From Undaria pinnatifida (taxonomy: Eukaryota > Sar > Phaeophyceae > Laminariales > Alariaceae): a DNA stretch of 64,000 bases. Every line of letters begins with the position of its first letter. Position 1 is the first letter of the stretch. This document shows, one piece after another, positions 1-11,699 of this stretch. The stretch lies in NCBI GenBank assembly GCA_012845835.1, contig JABAKD010000027.1, positions 62,001 through 126,000 of the forward strand, written 5' to 3'. Made by a program: the position numbers and the translations under genes. The notes below the pieces were generated by a model that had not been told where the DNA came from, searched no databases, and saw only the letters and a list, made by a program, of their open reading frames with translations.

Positions 1-1130
1 AATTTCGCCACAGGAAACAAATAAGGCGCGACACCACAGGTCAGCTACAACGACGAGCTAGCCACAGCGAAATATTGATTGGGTCCTGCCGTGGCGTACT
101 TTATCCTCGAAAATCGAAAAAAAGCACACAAACGCAGTGTTTCATCCCTCCTGCAGCTCTGCTTCATGGTCCGGGTAATAGGGATGGTAAAAGCTGACAA
201 TCCGTGGCAAACATGCCACAGAAGTCAAACGCACTACGAGAGACATCGCTCTGTGTTATTTGTCAGTGTGCTGTCTAATTCCGGCTCAACACCGAAGCGG
301 CGGCCTGCTACACTGTAGCACAGCCAACAAGCCAAGCGCCATGCACAGCTGTTAGGATTCTGCGGTGAAAACCTTGCCGACAGTGCCAAAACACCAACAC
401 CGTATGGCAAAAAAACGGGGTCCGGGAACAGCGCGGCATGCATTTGCCGCGTAACTCCAAAACGAAACGTGAGTCCGACAATAGCGCGGTATCCGGTTGC
501 CACACAACCCCAACCAAAACGTAAACTTACCGTTGTTTCCTCGCTGCCCCCCTCCCCCGTTTCCTCCCTCGCTCCCTGCACCCCCCCCATCTTTACCCCC
601 TCCCGCTGTGCCCCCGCCACCGTTGCTGTCCGTTTTGGCCGTGCTCTTCTTCGCGCCGGACCTGCCGTTGACTGCCTCTGGACCCAGTAGGCGAGAACAT
701 GTCTGGAGCGTCACCGCGCAAGTAGGGGTAGGGCTAGCGTTTTCGTTCATACTGCGCGTGCAAACCGCAAGCCAAGTAGCGCGTTCACACCCGCTTACAG
801 TGCGCGTACAAACAGCAGCACGAGTAGCAAGATAAGTACCCGCATATGACTCTCAGAGGCGATTCGTGGGCTCTGGCTCTTGCCTTTAGCAGTGAACAGC
901 GTCAACCGGGGAAAACAGCCAGCACATGACGACAGATCATTGCCACAATTATATACCACACCAGGTGTGCTACGTAAGCTCAATACGCCTCGCTTAAGGA
1001 AAAACAAATCTGAGCTGGGGCATGTGGTTTTGCCAGGAAGCGAATGGCTGATAGCAAATGTCTGATAGCAAATGTTTGGTAGTGCACACAAAATGCTCAC
1101 TTCAAGTGTTTTCCGACCTTTACGGTCAAG
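1..1130. other. Gene-free stretch
   Basis: No reading frame here looks like a protein. The interval 540-640 is pyrimidine-rich, with long C runs, which explains the overlapping proline- and serine-rich open frames on both strands. I recognise no RNA gene and no mobile element. Confidence 0.5.
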
Positions 1131-1165
1131 GTTAGGGTTAGGGTTAGGGTTTAAAGGTTAGGGTC
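1131..1165 (+). repeat. Interstitial TTAGGG telomere-like run
   Basis: Three to four tandem TTAGGG units with a degenerate extra copy. The run is followed by the phrase GTCAACCATTTT, which also follows the TTAGGG run at 29748. The shared flank means the two runs belong to one dispersed repeat and are not a chromosome end. Confidence 0.85.
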
Positions 1166-1212
1166 AAAATGTGTCAACCATTTTGGTCGAAGCTGGGACA
1201 AGCTTGTAAGCC

Positions 1213-1690
1213 CACCCCATCGCCATCACCACTACCTTCACAGTCACCGTTATCCCCATTATCAGCCTCATCGTCATCGCCGTCATCATGATCGTGATCA
1301 CCATCGTCATCACTAGCAGCATCATCATCATTATCGTCACCATCACAACTATGATTATCAGTTTTATCGCTATCATCATCACAATCATCATCACAATCAC
1401 CATCACAATCATCATCAGCAATACCATCATCAACGCCCATAGCACCACTATCGTCAAAACCGTCGCCACCACTACCACTACCACTACCACTACTACTACT
1501 ACCACCACCACTATCACTACCACTACCACTACCACTACCACTACCACTACCACCACCACTACAGTCAAACTCACCAACTACCGTCACCAACATTTTCATC
1601 GATACCGCCATCGTGATGACCACCATCACAATAATTACCACCACAATCACATTCGTCGCCATCATCGTGACCATCACCCCGTCGCACATG
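1213..1690. repeat. ATC/ACC/ACT trinucleotide-rich low-complexity tract
   Basis: Nearly 480 bp built of CAT, CAC and ACT triplets, with the purest part (CACTAC repeats) at about 1465-1560. It creates long false frames of Thr/Ile, Val or Gly/Ser/Asp on both strands. This is microsatellite DNA, not coding. Confidence 0.9.
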
Positions 1691-2626
1691 TCCAACATCC
1701 ATGTCCGATTCAGCGACCTCTCACACACGCCGTTCAATCGTTAATAGAGCGCGCACCTCAACCATGGGCACTGTCGCCCCCAACCTCCATCGCCCAGGGA
1801 GCCGCGAGCCAAGACTAACGCCACCCCACCCGCTTCCTGAAGCCGCAGCCACAACCATGCCGGTACACTTGGTCCGGGCATCACCCCCATTCCTCCCCAC
1901 GCCGGAGCGCCTTCCAATCTTCTCATTCTGGCATGGACAACGGTGATCTATATTCCCCATGGTCCAACCCGCCTCTTGAGAAACCTCCAATCTTCTGCGT
2001 ACCATTTGTGGTGATTCCTCGTGGGCACTCTTAATGGCGGCGGCCCTCGAGCCCACCTTGCCGCCGCCGACGCCATTTACAGATATTGTCTGCCCAGTCC
2101 GTCTATCGATGTTGACGTTTACTGGTGGGCAAAACGCCAGTCCGCCCGACAAGTTCACGAGCGGCAGTAGCACCGTCGCTACGAAACCGGCCAATCTGGA
2201 GGAATTGTCGAGCAGCAGCACGCAGCACACCAGGGAGGTAGGTACGAGAGATCGAACAGATGCAAGTGCCAGGGTTAGGGGCAGGGGTTGGAGAAAACAG
2301 CGACCAGCAAGACCTATCACACGAGGGGGGTATATATGATTGAGCAAATAGGTGCTGGTGGTAGGGCCGGGGTTAAGGATTGCAGATACCGTGGGGCATC
2401 ACTACGGGTGTTATCACACCAGGGGGAATATATGTGCGGTATTCTTCGACTCCGGAGATAATGGTGCGTGTCCTGTGACCACGGTTTAGATTGCGGCGAA
2501 TAAGAGTTAATGTGAGAACATAACATATAGGCGAGAAGCCAGCTCTCCTGGCAAGCTAACGAGCGGCAGCAGCACCGTCGCGAAGAAACCAGCCAATCTG
2601 GAGGAACAGCCGAACAGAAGCACATA
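1691..2626. other. Stretch with a long - strand open frame and a diverged duplication
   Basis: A 208-codon frame on the - strand (2347-1721) has mixed composition in its middle third, but no domain I recognise, so it could be an exon or chance. Within the stretch, about 2150-2235 and 2545-2612 are diverged direct copies of each other (both contain the phrase GAGCGGCAG, the phrase AGCACCGTCGC and the phrase CCAATCTGGAGGA). Confidence 0.35.
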
Positions 2627-2834
2627 CAGATGCGGAGTCCCTATAGGGCCGATTGAACAGTGCCTATTGCCGGTATAGTGCCGGTGACATCGTTTGGCAC
2701 GACAGGAGCCCGTTGTACCAGTACAGTAGTGCCTGTATCGGTAGTGTACCCCCTAGTGCCGGTGTTCCGTATACTGCCGGTGGTATTGTCTGGCACATAC
2801 CGGCACAATATTAATAGGGAGACCACTACTGCTG
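2627..2834. mobile_element. pogo/Tc1-mariner-like MITE, copy 1
   Basis: A 208-bp element flanked by TA on both sides, with degenerate terminal inverted repeats. The left end starts CAGATG and runs into GAGTCCCTATAG. The right end, read inverted, starts CAGCAG and runs into GGTCTCCCTATT. The inside repeats the word AGTGCCGGT several times. It matches the better-preserved copies at 47528 and 60794. TA target sites and CAG-starting ends are typical of pogo and other Tc1/mariner elements. There is no transposase, so it is non-autonomous. Confidence 0.6.
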
Positions 2835-4355
2835 TATCACGCCATAGAGGTATATTAGGTATTTATGATAGCGCGAACAGATGCGAACAGATGAAGGGTG
2901 CCAGGGATAGGTTTAGGGGGAGAAACACCAGTACATGCCACAACAGGGAGGTGATGATGTCTTGATACAACGATTAGCTTATTTCTCTGAACTATAGCCT
3001 GTGAGAACAAAGGATAAACTACTGCAGCATCCCGACGGAGCAAAAAACAGGCACAAAACAATCCATGCACCCCAGTACCATATACGCAAAGGGAGCGACA
3101 CTACGGGTTGCGGTATACCATCCCGTATCACATGCAAAACAAGTAATACCACGAAACCTTCACGGCGGATATAATACCAGCTACAGTAGACTGAATAGAT
3201 GCCGGTATGAGCAATGGGCTCGTTGGGGGGAGGATTTTCGCTCACAGTTTCGTGCCGGCACTACTCATTTGATCGGAAAACCATTATCGAATAATATTAT
3301 AACATGAAAACATCTGCGAGGTTTCGATGCCGCTTGCTGGTTTTGTGTCATCGTGTTCTAGTATATCGCTTATGTGGTACAGCAAAATTATGTGCTACCT
3401 GGTATTATTAGTACCTGATAGTCTGGCCGCAATGCAGCAAAACAACGCGGCTGCACTATTCCAGCGGTATCCCAAAGACGTACGGAAGCGGGGAACGCAA
3501 TAATTGCTGTGAGCAAGGGGAGGAGTCTATTGCGACAACCTTAGGGCTGGTTTAACCAGGTCAAACACGTGTGCGAGCCAAAAGGCCGCATTAAAGTGGG
3601 ACCCCGCACAAAACGGCTAAAGGGCACTCATCACTATTAATACCAGGTATTGATAACAAGGTACTTGGTATATACCACGACTTTTTTTTTTTCCACGACT
3701 GTATACACTGGCTAGGTACGCTGCTTGTGTTGTCGCCAATAAAGTAGCCGCCATACACGCACCTCATGCCGTTTAAATGTAGGATATGCAGCGGGTAGGT
3801 CGAACAACCGTTAAGATGTACCCAGGTGTACCCAGATGTGCCCAGAGAGGAAAGACGTAACGAAGATTTTCCACCCAACAGCAAAAATCCCAGAACCTCC
3901 AACCAGGTGCCTCCTGCTCCTTTTAGCTCTTGCTCTGCAGAAAAGAGCCGAACTCGGCGCTCGAACCCCAGGGAGGTGCAGCCAACTGACAGTGGTGATT
4001 ACTGCTGTATATGCCAAGCAGTCACTTGTACTCCTGCGCGTAGTCTTTCACAGCAAGCTAGACACGAAGGACACCGCGAGAAGGGCGGGCGGTACGATGA
4101 GGTCCGTATTACATCACATTATCCATGGCATAATAATGCATTTCGATTATGTAATACCAGGTACCAGTACTGATTATGACAAGAACCAGACACCATAACG
4201 ACACAAGATAGAGTTTGCAAACTATTCATGTGTGCCTTTCTGCTGCTGTTGCTGCTGAGTAATTGGGACACATTGCAGTGCTGCTGCACTGCGTTTGCTG
4301 CTGCTACCACCTGGTTCCAGCAACAATCGAAACATATCGGCTTCAAGCTTTCGCA
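2835..4355. other. Gene-free stretch
   Basis: Short overlapping frames only, with no protein family recognised. The tract 3688-3700 is poly-T. Nothing else stands out. Confidence 0.4.
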
Positions 4356-4606
4356 ACCTGGTTTTTGAGAGTTGGGTACCGAAAGTTGGCAGGGTTGTGC
4401 GTCACGACAAGGCGAAATGACTCCACCATGAACTTTCCTATTCTTTATTATTTCCTTCTTCACATACTTTTTATTATTTTTTCCGTATTTTTCGGCGACT
4501 TCGAACACCCTTCCTCCCTCAACAAAAAAGACCAGCAAGCATTTGGCTTGTGTTGTTTTGAAGCACAAACCTGCCAACGTTCGCTTTCCAACTCTCAAGA
4601 ACCAAG
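4356..4606. mobile_element. MITE with about 44-bp terminal inverted repeats
   Basis: The left arm (4356-4399) and right arm (4563-4606) are imperfect inverted copies over about 44 bp. They share the core GAGAGTTGG and the core GTTGGCAGG. The 163-bp centre is AT-rich with no coding potential. Long arms and small size fit a Mutator-like MITE, but I found no convincing target-site duplication, so the superfamily is open. A 184-codon - strand frame that crosses it is produced by these arms. Confidence 0.6.
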
Positions 4607-6197
4607 GTGCAAAGATGGTTCCCGTGAAAAGTAAACAGGTCACTGCTGTAGGTTTCCAAAGAGCCTCATACATTGATTAGATACTTTGGCAGGCGTTTGA
4701 TATGGCAGTCCGTCGCCACTCGCAGAACAAACCAACTGCCACAGACGGCTTTCTCTTGTTTATCTTGCCGATGCGATCATAGCACACGTTTAGTATCGAT
4801 TGACTTGACGTATTGCCCGAGTTATGGCCCAAGTACAAAATCATGTACCTGGTAGTTTTATTGCAGGCAGCTCAAAATCCCTATGCAACAACACCTTCCC
4901 AACAAATATGAACACCAGCCATATCTTGCGAACAACGGATCGCACGCCAACAACCTTTTCGCCGATGCGTTCCCCGTGTTGATGTGGCCACGTGGACGTG
5001 CTTCATGCCGACTAATTCACGGTATTCACTGTTCTATGGGCCGGAAGTAGAAACATACTACTGCTGTCATTGAAACCAGCCCGCACACATATGTAAGTAG
5101 CAGTAGTGTCCGGGTGTCCTGTAGAAAAGACACCGCGGATGCTGTTGCACCACTCATACGACGAGCACTGCTGTTGCCGCCGCCGCTGTTGCTCTGTGCT
5201 GCTGCTTCATGACATTAATACGACGATTATTGCTGCTGCTGATCTATGTTGCTGCTGCTGATCTATGCTGTTACTGCTGCTGATATATACGCTGTTGTTG
5301 CTGCTTCACGTAACTAAAAAAAATAATAATATTTCGTAACCCGAATTATCCTGAACACAAGGCCTGCGAGGTGGTTTCGAGTGGCCCATGATCCTCCCGT
5401 CAACAATTTAACCGCAAATAAATGGACAAAGCGGTATTACAGCTGTGTGCAGAGAACGAGCGTGCTCCAAAGTCCCATCGGTATTATTAACGGTACAAGA
5501 ACACGTCATGTGGCGACATCATCTGTTGCTGTGGTGTTGTTATTGTTGGAATTTTTGTTGCTGCTGTTTCGTTACATGTTTTTCGAGTTAAAATCACGTA
5601 CATTAAAATTATTGCCCAAAATCACAGGGCCTTCCCCGCATTAATCCCGCTGATCGTTGAATCGCGGTGAATCAACCATAACGGAGTTTCAAACAAGAAA
5701 TCAACAATATCAAAAACACGATTGAGAAAGACAAACCCACAGCGAACCGAATGAAGGCGTTTTTTTTTAATAACAAGTAGGAACCGTGGTGTGGTAATTT
5801 ACTACTAATGTCAATGCTATGCTTGCGTGCTCGGGCTTACTACACGTAGACGTTCCACATACCAATGTAGATACGTTGAGAAAATATATACCAATATATA
5901 GGTTGAGATACATTGGAGCAATAATCTATGACGGGCTGGCGACGCCTGTGGAATTACGATGCTTGAAGACAACTCCCCCCCAAGTTGCCTCAAAACCAAA
6001 AACAAAGATCCTGCTTCACAAGTGCTTGTTTCTTGCTTGCTTCTCAATGCTTCTGCGACAAGTCTCCGACAACCTTGAGCGATCGTCTGAGTGTGACTCG
6101 TCTGAGTTATCTGACCCCACCTTATGCCGAGAGACCTTACAGCGTACAAAGGGGGCTCTGACACCCTTACTCTGTTGCTGTAAGACCTTTCGGCGTG
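4607..6197. other. Gene-free stretch with GCTGCTG-rich patch
   Basis: At 5155-5305 CTG/TTG triplets recur (GCTGTTGCTGCTG-type runs). Around 6120-6230 there is a short diverged tandem repeat of 45-50 bp built on the phrase GACCTTACAGCG and the phrase GACCTTTCGGCG. Open frames here are short and look like chance. Confidence 0.4.
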
Positions 6198-6385
6198 CTA
6201 CGGGCGCTCTGAAAGCCTTACCCTTGCCCTTTCGCAGCTCTTTCGCCGCACCGCCGCCTTTTCTGCGTCGCTTACGTCAAAGCTTTCTTCGAATCTAACA
6301 GTCTTGGGATCTGTTTTGCTCAGAGCCAACCAATTGGCATGCCTCCCTTCTACGTGGCGGGACATGGAGTACTTCCACACCCACT
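6198..6385 (-). CDS. Terminal exon with zinc-finger-like tail (unrecognised protein)
   Basis: On the - strand, a pyrimidine-rich acceptor (TGCAACCGTGTAG) opens a frame of about 62 residues ending at a stop. It begins WVWKYSMSRHVEGRH. The H-x3-E-x2-H spacing, with a Trp and Tyr before it, resembles the second half of a C2H2 zinc finger. The rest is charged and ends LSERP. It joins in phase with the exon at 6643-7009 if that exon uses the GTGTCA donor, which would put a Cys-containing segment upstream of the two histidines. The intron between them holds a (TATG)n microsatellite. The first exons were not found. It could be a host gene fragment or part of a transposon gene. Confidence 0.45.
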
Positions 6386-6432
6386 CTACACGGTTGCAAA
6401 AACAAGCACTTCAGGGGTACGTTGGTGCAGCA

Positions 6433-6591
6433 TGGTGTATGTATGTATGTATGTATGTATGTATGTATGTATGTATGTATGTATGTATGTATGTATGTAT
6501 GTATGTATGTATGCATGTATGTATGTATGTTTGTGTGTGTATGTATGTATGTATGTATGTATGTATGTATGTACGTACGTATGTATGTAGA
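6433..6591. repeat. (GTAT)n microsatellite
   Basis: About 39 near-perfect tetranucleotide units, interrupted by GCATG, TTGTGTG and ACGTACG variants. It lies between the two proposed exons of the - strand gene. Confidence 0.97.
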
Positions 6592-6642
6592 TAGATTATG
6601 ACGTGCTCTTCGACGCCGCTTCCAGGCGTAAAGCAATGACAC

Positions 6643-7009
6643 TATTTTGCGAGTCCCACTTGGGCGCGAGAAGACAGGTGGAATGTTTCTGAGGTGCAGC
6701 TTTCCCGGTATTGGGTTCTACAACCCACGTCTCGGCCTTGCCCTCGTCCTTATTTGAACCGTCGCCAAAGTTGTGCCCGCAGCAGCAAATGAACTCCAGG
6801 CCATCCGCTCGCTTTCCGCAGGAGGCGTGTTCTAGCCAAGGCGCCGTCTTGTCGAAGGGGGTCGGAAAGAGGGCTTCCCCCGTCACGGAGACTGTGCTTA
6901 TCGTGACCTCTCTCTCCTTCTCTGTCTCTTCTGAGGTACGCAGGGCGTCGCAGTCCGTGATCACGTCGATCTCAGGGGCGCCGTGGATTGCAGTAACCCC
7001 TCCTCTGAA
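6643..7009 (-). CDS. Internal exon, Cys-rich (unrecognised protein)
   Basis: About 122 codons on the - strand with clear protein-like composition. The upstream half is acidic (TSEETEKERE). The downstream half has the cluster FICCCGHNFGDG and then a single Cys near CLLAPKW. The acceptor (TTCACAG) is weak because the preceding sequence is purine-rich. The donor is assigned at 6642 (GTGTCA, weak) because it gives the right phase for the next exon. Without that splice the frame simply ends at 6596. I recognise no family. Nothing upstream (7010-7560) was joined convincingly, so this is probably a partial or broken gene. Confidence 0.45.
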
Positions 7010-7914
7010 CTGTGAACTGTCCCCCCTTAATTATATAGGATCCAGCATAGGGTTGTTTTATACAGGAAATTGAGTGAAATGGTTGTTTTATATAGGAAAT
7101 TGGGTGGGGGGGATGGGGTTATCGTACCCCCCACCCCCCCTTGAGAGGTTCAAGATAAATTTTTGGGGTTGTGGTGTCGAAGAATATATTTTGTGCGCCC
7201 TTTGGAGTTCCACGAGTTACTGGTGGCGTTGTACAATTGACTCATTTAGTAGCTGCGAGCGAATGCTAGCTTTTCGTTTACACCGCTCAAAAAAATTAGG
7301 GGTCCCTTTCAAAAGTCTGAAGCGTCTGCCTCAGCCGCCCCGGTTGTCAACAAACACGGAAGGCGTTTTCCGAAAACCACACGGGTTTTCGTGTCGCAGG
7401 GCTTATGGGCTGCTGCTGCTGCGTATTGTTTCGTTTTTGAGCCCCCGCCGCGCGGCTGTTGTAGGTAATCAACGATGCTGTTTGTTGTCGTTGGAGTTGT
7501 TGTGTGACCTCGTGACAGCAACTACTACGAAGTATGATATTTACATCCACATTTTCACCAACGCGTGATGATGCTGCTACTGCTGCTGCTACTGCTGCTG
7601 CTACTGCTGTTACTCTCCCTCAAAATCGATCTTTGTTGTTATTGGGGGCAGCGATGCAGCGGTCGTGCCATTTGTTTTATTGGAGCCTGTCGTGAAACCT
7701 CGGGCTAGGCAACGTGACAGGAGCAACTACCGTACCGTATCGTACTAGGTCTGTCCACCATCCGCCAACGAGTGCCGTTGCTGCAACCAGCTGCTCATGC
7801 TGCTCTTGCCGCCGTTAAGCTCTCTCCCGAAAAAAAAAAAGTGTAGTTTTGGTCAGCGATGCAGCTAGTTGTTTGTTATCAGAGCTTGTCGTGTGACCAC
7901 GGCCTGAGCGACGT
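7010..7914. other. Gene-free stretch with short repeats
   Basis: At about 7046-7112 the phrase GTTGTTTTATA followed by AGGAAATTG is repeated twice, 36 bp apart. At 7568-7612 there is a CTGCTACTG microsatellite. A 164-codon + strand frame (7074-7568) starts inside the short repeat and I do not regard it as a gene. Confidence 0.4.
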
Positions 7915-8395
7915 GACGATAATAACTACAAGGCCTCCGCTCCGCGGGCGGCTGACGCCGCCCGCTACGCTCGCGCAAGACTACATGTGAAGGCGGCAGA
8001 AAGAAGAGGCCCATCATTTAGTACACGTAGGGTTTTGATAATGCCAAGAGCTACTTACGCAGAGCTGATTGCCCTGTGCTGTGTTGTGTGTGTTTGTTGA
8101 TGTCACGTTCTGATCGCCAGTACGGGTGTAATTTTCGAAAACAAAAAAAGGAGGAACGAGAGGACAATCAAATGAAGAAAGCGAAAAAAGGGCGAATGCC
8201 ACGTACATACATACCGGTCGGCACCTGGTATCGCATGATACCTGGTACTTGTGTATGCTCGAAAGAAAGCACAGCGCAGTACGGCACAGCACCGCAGGGC
8301 AAGGCACGGCACCGCACGGCACCGCACGGCGCTGCAATGCGCTGCGCTGCGCTGCTGAGCTATATATAGCTGGGCTGAGCTGAGCTGTGAGAGCA
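7915..8395 (+). repeat. Dispersed repeat family 2, + copy
   Basis: This block recurs in inverted orientation at about 23110-23590. Shared landmarks are a GCGGGCGGC / GCCGCCCGC hairpin beside CTACGCTCGCGCAAG, the phrase GGCAGAAAGAAG, GAAAGAAAGCACAGC, and a tract of alternating GCACGGCACCGC words that ends near TATATAGC. It has no coding frame of its own. Superfamily unknown. Confidence 0.55.
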
Positions 8396-8499
8396 TTTTT
8401 TTTGTGATTCACCAATGTATTAATAGTAACTGGTACGTACAGCACTCTTACCGGTGGTATGACACTTCGTATGGTACTTGGTATGAAGGAAAAGTACAG

Positions 8500-8665
8500 A
8501 AAAAAGCTCGCAGCGCGGCACAGCATGGCACAGCACCGCCAAGTACCGCACCGCACGGCAGGGCACGGCCCCGCGCGGCACTGCACGGCGTTGCGCTGCT
8601 GGGCTAGCGCGGCGGTGCGTTCTGCTCAATGGAGCCGAGCTGATGCTGATGCGCCAAGCTAAGCT
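8500..8665 (+). repeat. Second GCACGGCACCGC word tract
   Basis: About 100 bp after family 2 ends, a second tract of GGCACAGCACCGC-type words appears, with the same AAAAAGCTCGCAGCGCGG entry. It looks like a partial duplication of the neighbouring repeat. Confidence 0.45.
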
Positions 8666-8704
8666 AAGCTGGAACCTCCAGCCTCTGATATGACACGAAA
8701 CTTC

Positions 8705-8832
8705 GTGCAACCAAAAAAAAATGTGAAGCAAGAAATCAAAGAAAAGCCGGACCGTTCAGCAAGTAACAGACGGAGGCGGTGTTCAAGTGGGACCCACGAA
8801 GATGCCAGGGATGCACCAACCGAGCATGCACT
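8705..8832 (-). repeat. Dispersed repeat family 3, copy 1
   Basis: Inverted relative to the copies at 10395 and 11700. The shared core, read on this strand, is CTGAAAGTGC, then TGGTGCATCCCTGGCATC, then CTTGC..GAACGGTCC and TTTTCTTTG.TTTCTTGCT. Confidence 0.6.
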
Positions 8833-9719
8833 TTCAGCAGAAAGATAAAAATAAAAAGTTCCATTACTGGCTACTCGTAATATTAACATTTGGCGGTATT
8901 TGGCTACTTGTGTTATTAATATTAATATTAGTATTGATATGATAAGTCCGTCCACCATCCACCAACGCCCACGTTGACGACGAAAAACAGATATTTTGCC
9001 GCGTCAGTGCCTAATAATAGCCACCGCTAAACAAGGCAGCGGCATAGCTGACACGATCTTGTGTCTGGATCCACACCCGGGCAATTATTTCCATTGCCCT
9101 CTCGCAGCCACTATCAAACAAGTATGTAAGGAGGCATGTCCGTTAAGGTAAATCAGGCGCAGTCGACGGGTGTAGGGCCGAGTATTATACACCCAAACCT
9201 ATTACAGGTGCTTTGGCGTGAAAACGCCCATTTGTCGTCTGCCATACTCGTAGGATGAAAGCGCTGTCTCCTGGCACTTGCTAAGGTCTTGGACTCGCTT
9301 CATTGAGCAGACGGCGTCAACCCGCAAGTACTGGTACTGCTGGTGCTACTCTTTAGATCTCATCAATACCATGGTACCTCTAGACCCGACTAGAACCCAA
9401 AAATCCTTCCCAATACTAATTTCAAATTCAAGTAAAATTGTCCAAAAAAAGGGTTTCCAGTAGCGAAGGCGCTAAGACACAAGTACTGGTACCAGGCAGG
9501 TACCACATAGCTACCACGTAGGTACGAAGGTACCACAGTAGCAGGTACCAGTAGCAGTTACCTTACATGTTGGGCCTGGTTGTAATAAAGCAAACAGACC
9601 GACGGACCGATACATACGAGACACGGTGCTCTCTGCCCATGTTACGTGTCGGTAGATGCCAGGTATGCAGCAGTAAGTACGCGACACACGATCCGGCAAC
9701 AAGAGGCAAGAGGTAAAAG
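8833..9719. other. Gene-free stretch; GGTACC-rich at 9480-9560
   Basis: No gene seen. Between 9480 and 9560 the sequence GGTACC or its near neighbour appears about every 10-15 bp. Confidence 0.4.
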
Positions 9720-9721
9720 TT

Positions 9722-9838
9722 AGTGCGATAAAATACACAGCAACACAGCAAGTTATAAGCACCGTAGTAATAGCACGGAGAAGGACCTGAACAGTGAAGA
9801 AAGAGCTACACATGTCAGGTGCTCTACCGACTGGCACT
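9722..9838 (+). repeat. Dispersed repeat family 4, copy 1
   Basis: Shares CACAGCAAGTTAT, GAACAGTGAAGAAAGAGC and TACCGACTGG, in the same order, with 11555-11668. The end fragment also occurs at 23752-23785. Confidence 0.6.
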
Positions 9839-10330
9839 GTATGGTTATACGACTTACAGGATATACATGATAAACTGGTGCATTCCTTCCAAAACCGTCA
9901 GATTTATCCCCTTAAAGGATCTATAGTTTCCACGCACAGATTGAGTTGCCCCGTCCGTTTGCCCCCCCCCGCTCTCACTTGTTCAAACCCAGGCCCCCAC
10001 GTCCTTAAAAAATCCGCCCTCCCCTCACCGGTTATACAACCTACAGGATACACTTGATAAAATGATGCATTTCCTTCCACAGCTGTCAGATTTTGTCCCC
10101 CTCAGAAACGGGTTTCATAGTTTCCGCGCACAGACCGACTAACATCACCCTGTTGGCCTGATAGCGCTACACTGTAGTTGCAAGGGGAGTCGCCGACCTA
10201 TATCCTTAATGAAGACACACAACCCGTAATACGCGCGATCGGAGTATCATACACAGCTTGCAAAGATGAGTTTCGGCAAAATCTTCAATCTCACGGCTGG
10301 AGTGTATTTTTATTTTCATAACATATTTTT
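9838..10330 (+). repeat. Dispersed family 1 copy (+)
   Basis: One of about ten copies of the most frequent repeat in this window. Landmarks in order: a 200-bp submodule (ACTTACAGGATA..., CTTCCACAGCTGTCAG, CCTCAGAAACGGGTTT, TTTCCGCGCACAGA) that can be doubled, a poly-C tract, the phrase CCTATATCCTTAATGA, ACGCGCGATCGGAGTATC, and the end block CTTGCAAAGATGAGTTTCG ... TCTCACAGCTGGAGTGTA. It is AT-rich beyond the end block. There is no coding potential and no obvious TSD. Class unknown. Confidence 0.75.
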
Positions 10331-10394
10331 TAAACAAAAGAATAGGACCCCTCCCATTAAGAAAACACTCACACAAATAAACTTACTTAGATCT

Positions 10395-10520
10395 TTTTTC
10401 ACTGAAAGTGCTCGGTTGGCACCTCCCTGGCATCTCCGGGGGGTCCCACTTCGACACCGCCTCCGTGCATTACTTGCGGAACGACCCAGCTTTTCTTTGG
10501 TTTCTTGCTCGGCCTTATTA
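10395..10520 (+). repeat. Dispersed repeat family 3, copy 2
   Basis: Same core as 8705 (inverted there) and 11700: CACTGAAAGTGCTCGG, CCCTGGCATCTCCGG, ACTTGCGGAACG, CTTTTCTTTGGTTTC. Confidence 0.6.
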
Positions 10521-10904
10521 TATTTGTTCCTGCTCGTTCTGTCAGTTGTTTCTTGACTTTTCAGCTGCTTCCTGCTAATTAGGTTTTTCTGCCAACAACA
10601 CGATTTTGAACTTTTTCGCGATTTTTTCTTCTTTTTGTCTAGCAAGTTGAACTTCCTAGCTTTTGCCGCTAATTTGTCGCCTGTTCGAATTGCTTTTTGG
10701 CCACTTGAGCCATGGACAGAGCCATGAACACGAGACAAGCGCGCCTGCGTCAACAGCAAGCACAACAACACCAGGAACAATCACAGCAGCGTCCAGCCGT
10801 CGCCGCTCGCCGTGCGCAGAATCGGCAACGCGAGCGCTTTTCGCTTGGCCCCCGGCGTGGCGGGGAATAGCAAACAGTTGCAAATCCCGCCCAGCCCGAG
10901 AGCA

Positions 10905-11430
10905 TTGTAACCAACGAACCGGCTGCTGCTCGCCTGTCAGGTGTATTGCTCTACATACTGCTGCATTGCTGTACTGCTGTACTGAGTAGGTCCGTGGGTG
11001 GATGGTGGATGGTGGGTGGTGGGTGGGTGGTGGACGGCGGCTCGCTCGCTCCCCGAGATGGCCGAGTATCGTCAAAAAATGAAACCTCTCCGTCTGTTTT
11101 TCCTGCTTCATACAACGTCCTCAAGAACCAACCAACTAGCTGCTCCTCGCGTACCAGGTGTACGGCTGTACGTACTGCTGCACTGCTGTATGTAGTAAAG
11201 GTTTGGTCGGTGGGTGGGTGGGTGGGTGTAGGGTGCACTGCGTCGTCCGTGGTGGGTGGGTGGGCTGTTCCGTACGTGGGAGTCTTTTTTCGTCCTGTGG
11301 GAGATGAACCTGTTCTTTTGTTTCTAAAATACCGGCCTCCCATTGGTGCTTGGGAGTACCGCCGTCCCCACTGCTGCACTCCTCTGTCCTTTACTACCGT
11401 ACGTACTGCTGCACTGCCGTACTGCCATGC
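10905..11430 (+). repeat. Diverged tandem duplication of about 220 bp
   Basis: About 10912-11060 and 11125-11270 are copies. Each has AACCAAC, a CTGCTGC patch, ACTGCTGCA.TGCTGTA, and then a GGTGGGTGGG purine run. A third fragment, at about 11395-11430, keeps only the GTACTGCTGCACTGC part. Overlapping frames on both strands are by-products. Confidence 0.55.
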
Positions 11431-11554
11431 TGTTATTAGTTTGTTATTTTGTTATTTTAGTACATACAGAGAATGATACAGCACCAATTTGTTCTTGTCC
11501 GCCGTACCGGCCGGAAACAGGCATACTTCGCGAGTACCACTAGTATTTTTAAAA

Positions 11555-11680
11555 AATACACAGAAACACAGCAAGTTATGAGCACAGTAACAGCAAAGAG
11601 AAGGAACTGAACAGTGAAGAAAGAGCTACACATGTTATTAATGGGTGTTCTACCGACTGGTACTGGCACTGCTGTATGAA
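11555..11680 (+). repeat. Dispersed repeat family 4, copy 2
   Basis: Same order of words as 9722-9838, but with a 10-bp insertion (TATTAATGGG region) after ACACATGT. Confidence 0.6.
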
Positions 11681-11699
11681 GTATAGGCTTACTAAAATA

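Noticed and set aside
1174-1818. Long frames of poly-Thr, poly-Val and Gly/Ser/Asp on both strands
   Set aside because: All are readings of the ATC/ACC/ACT microsatellite.
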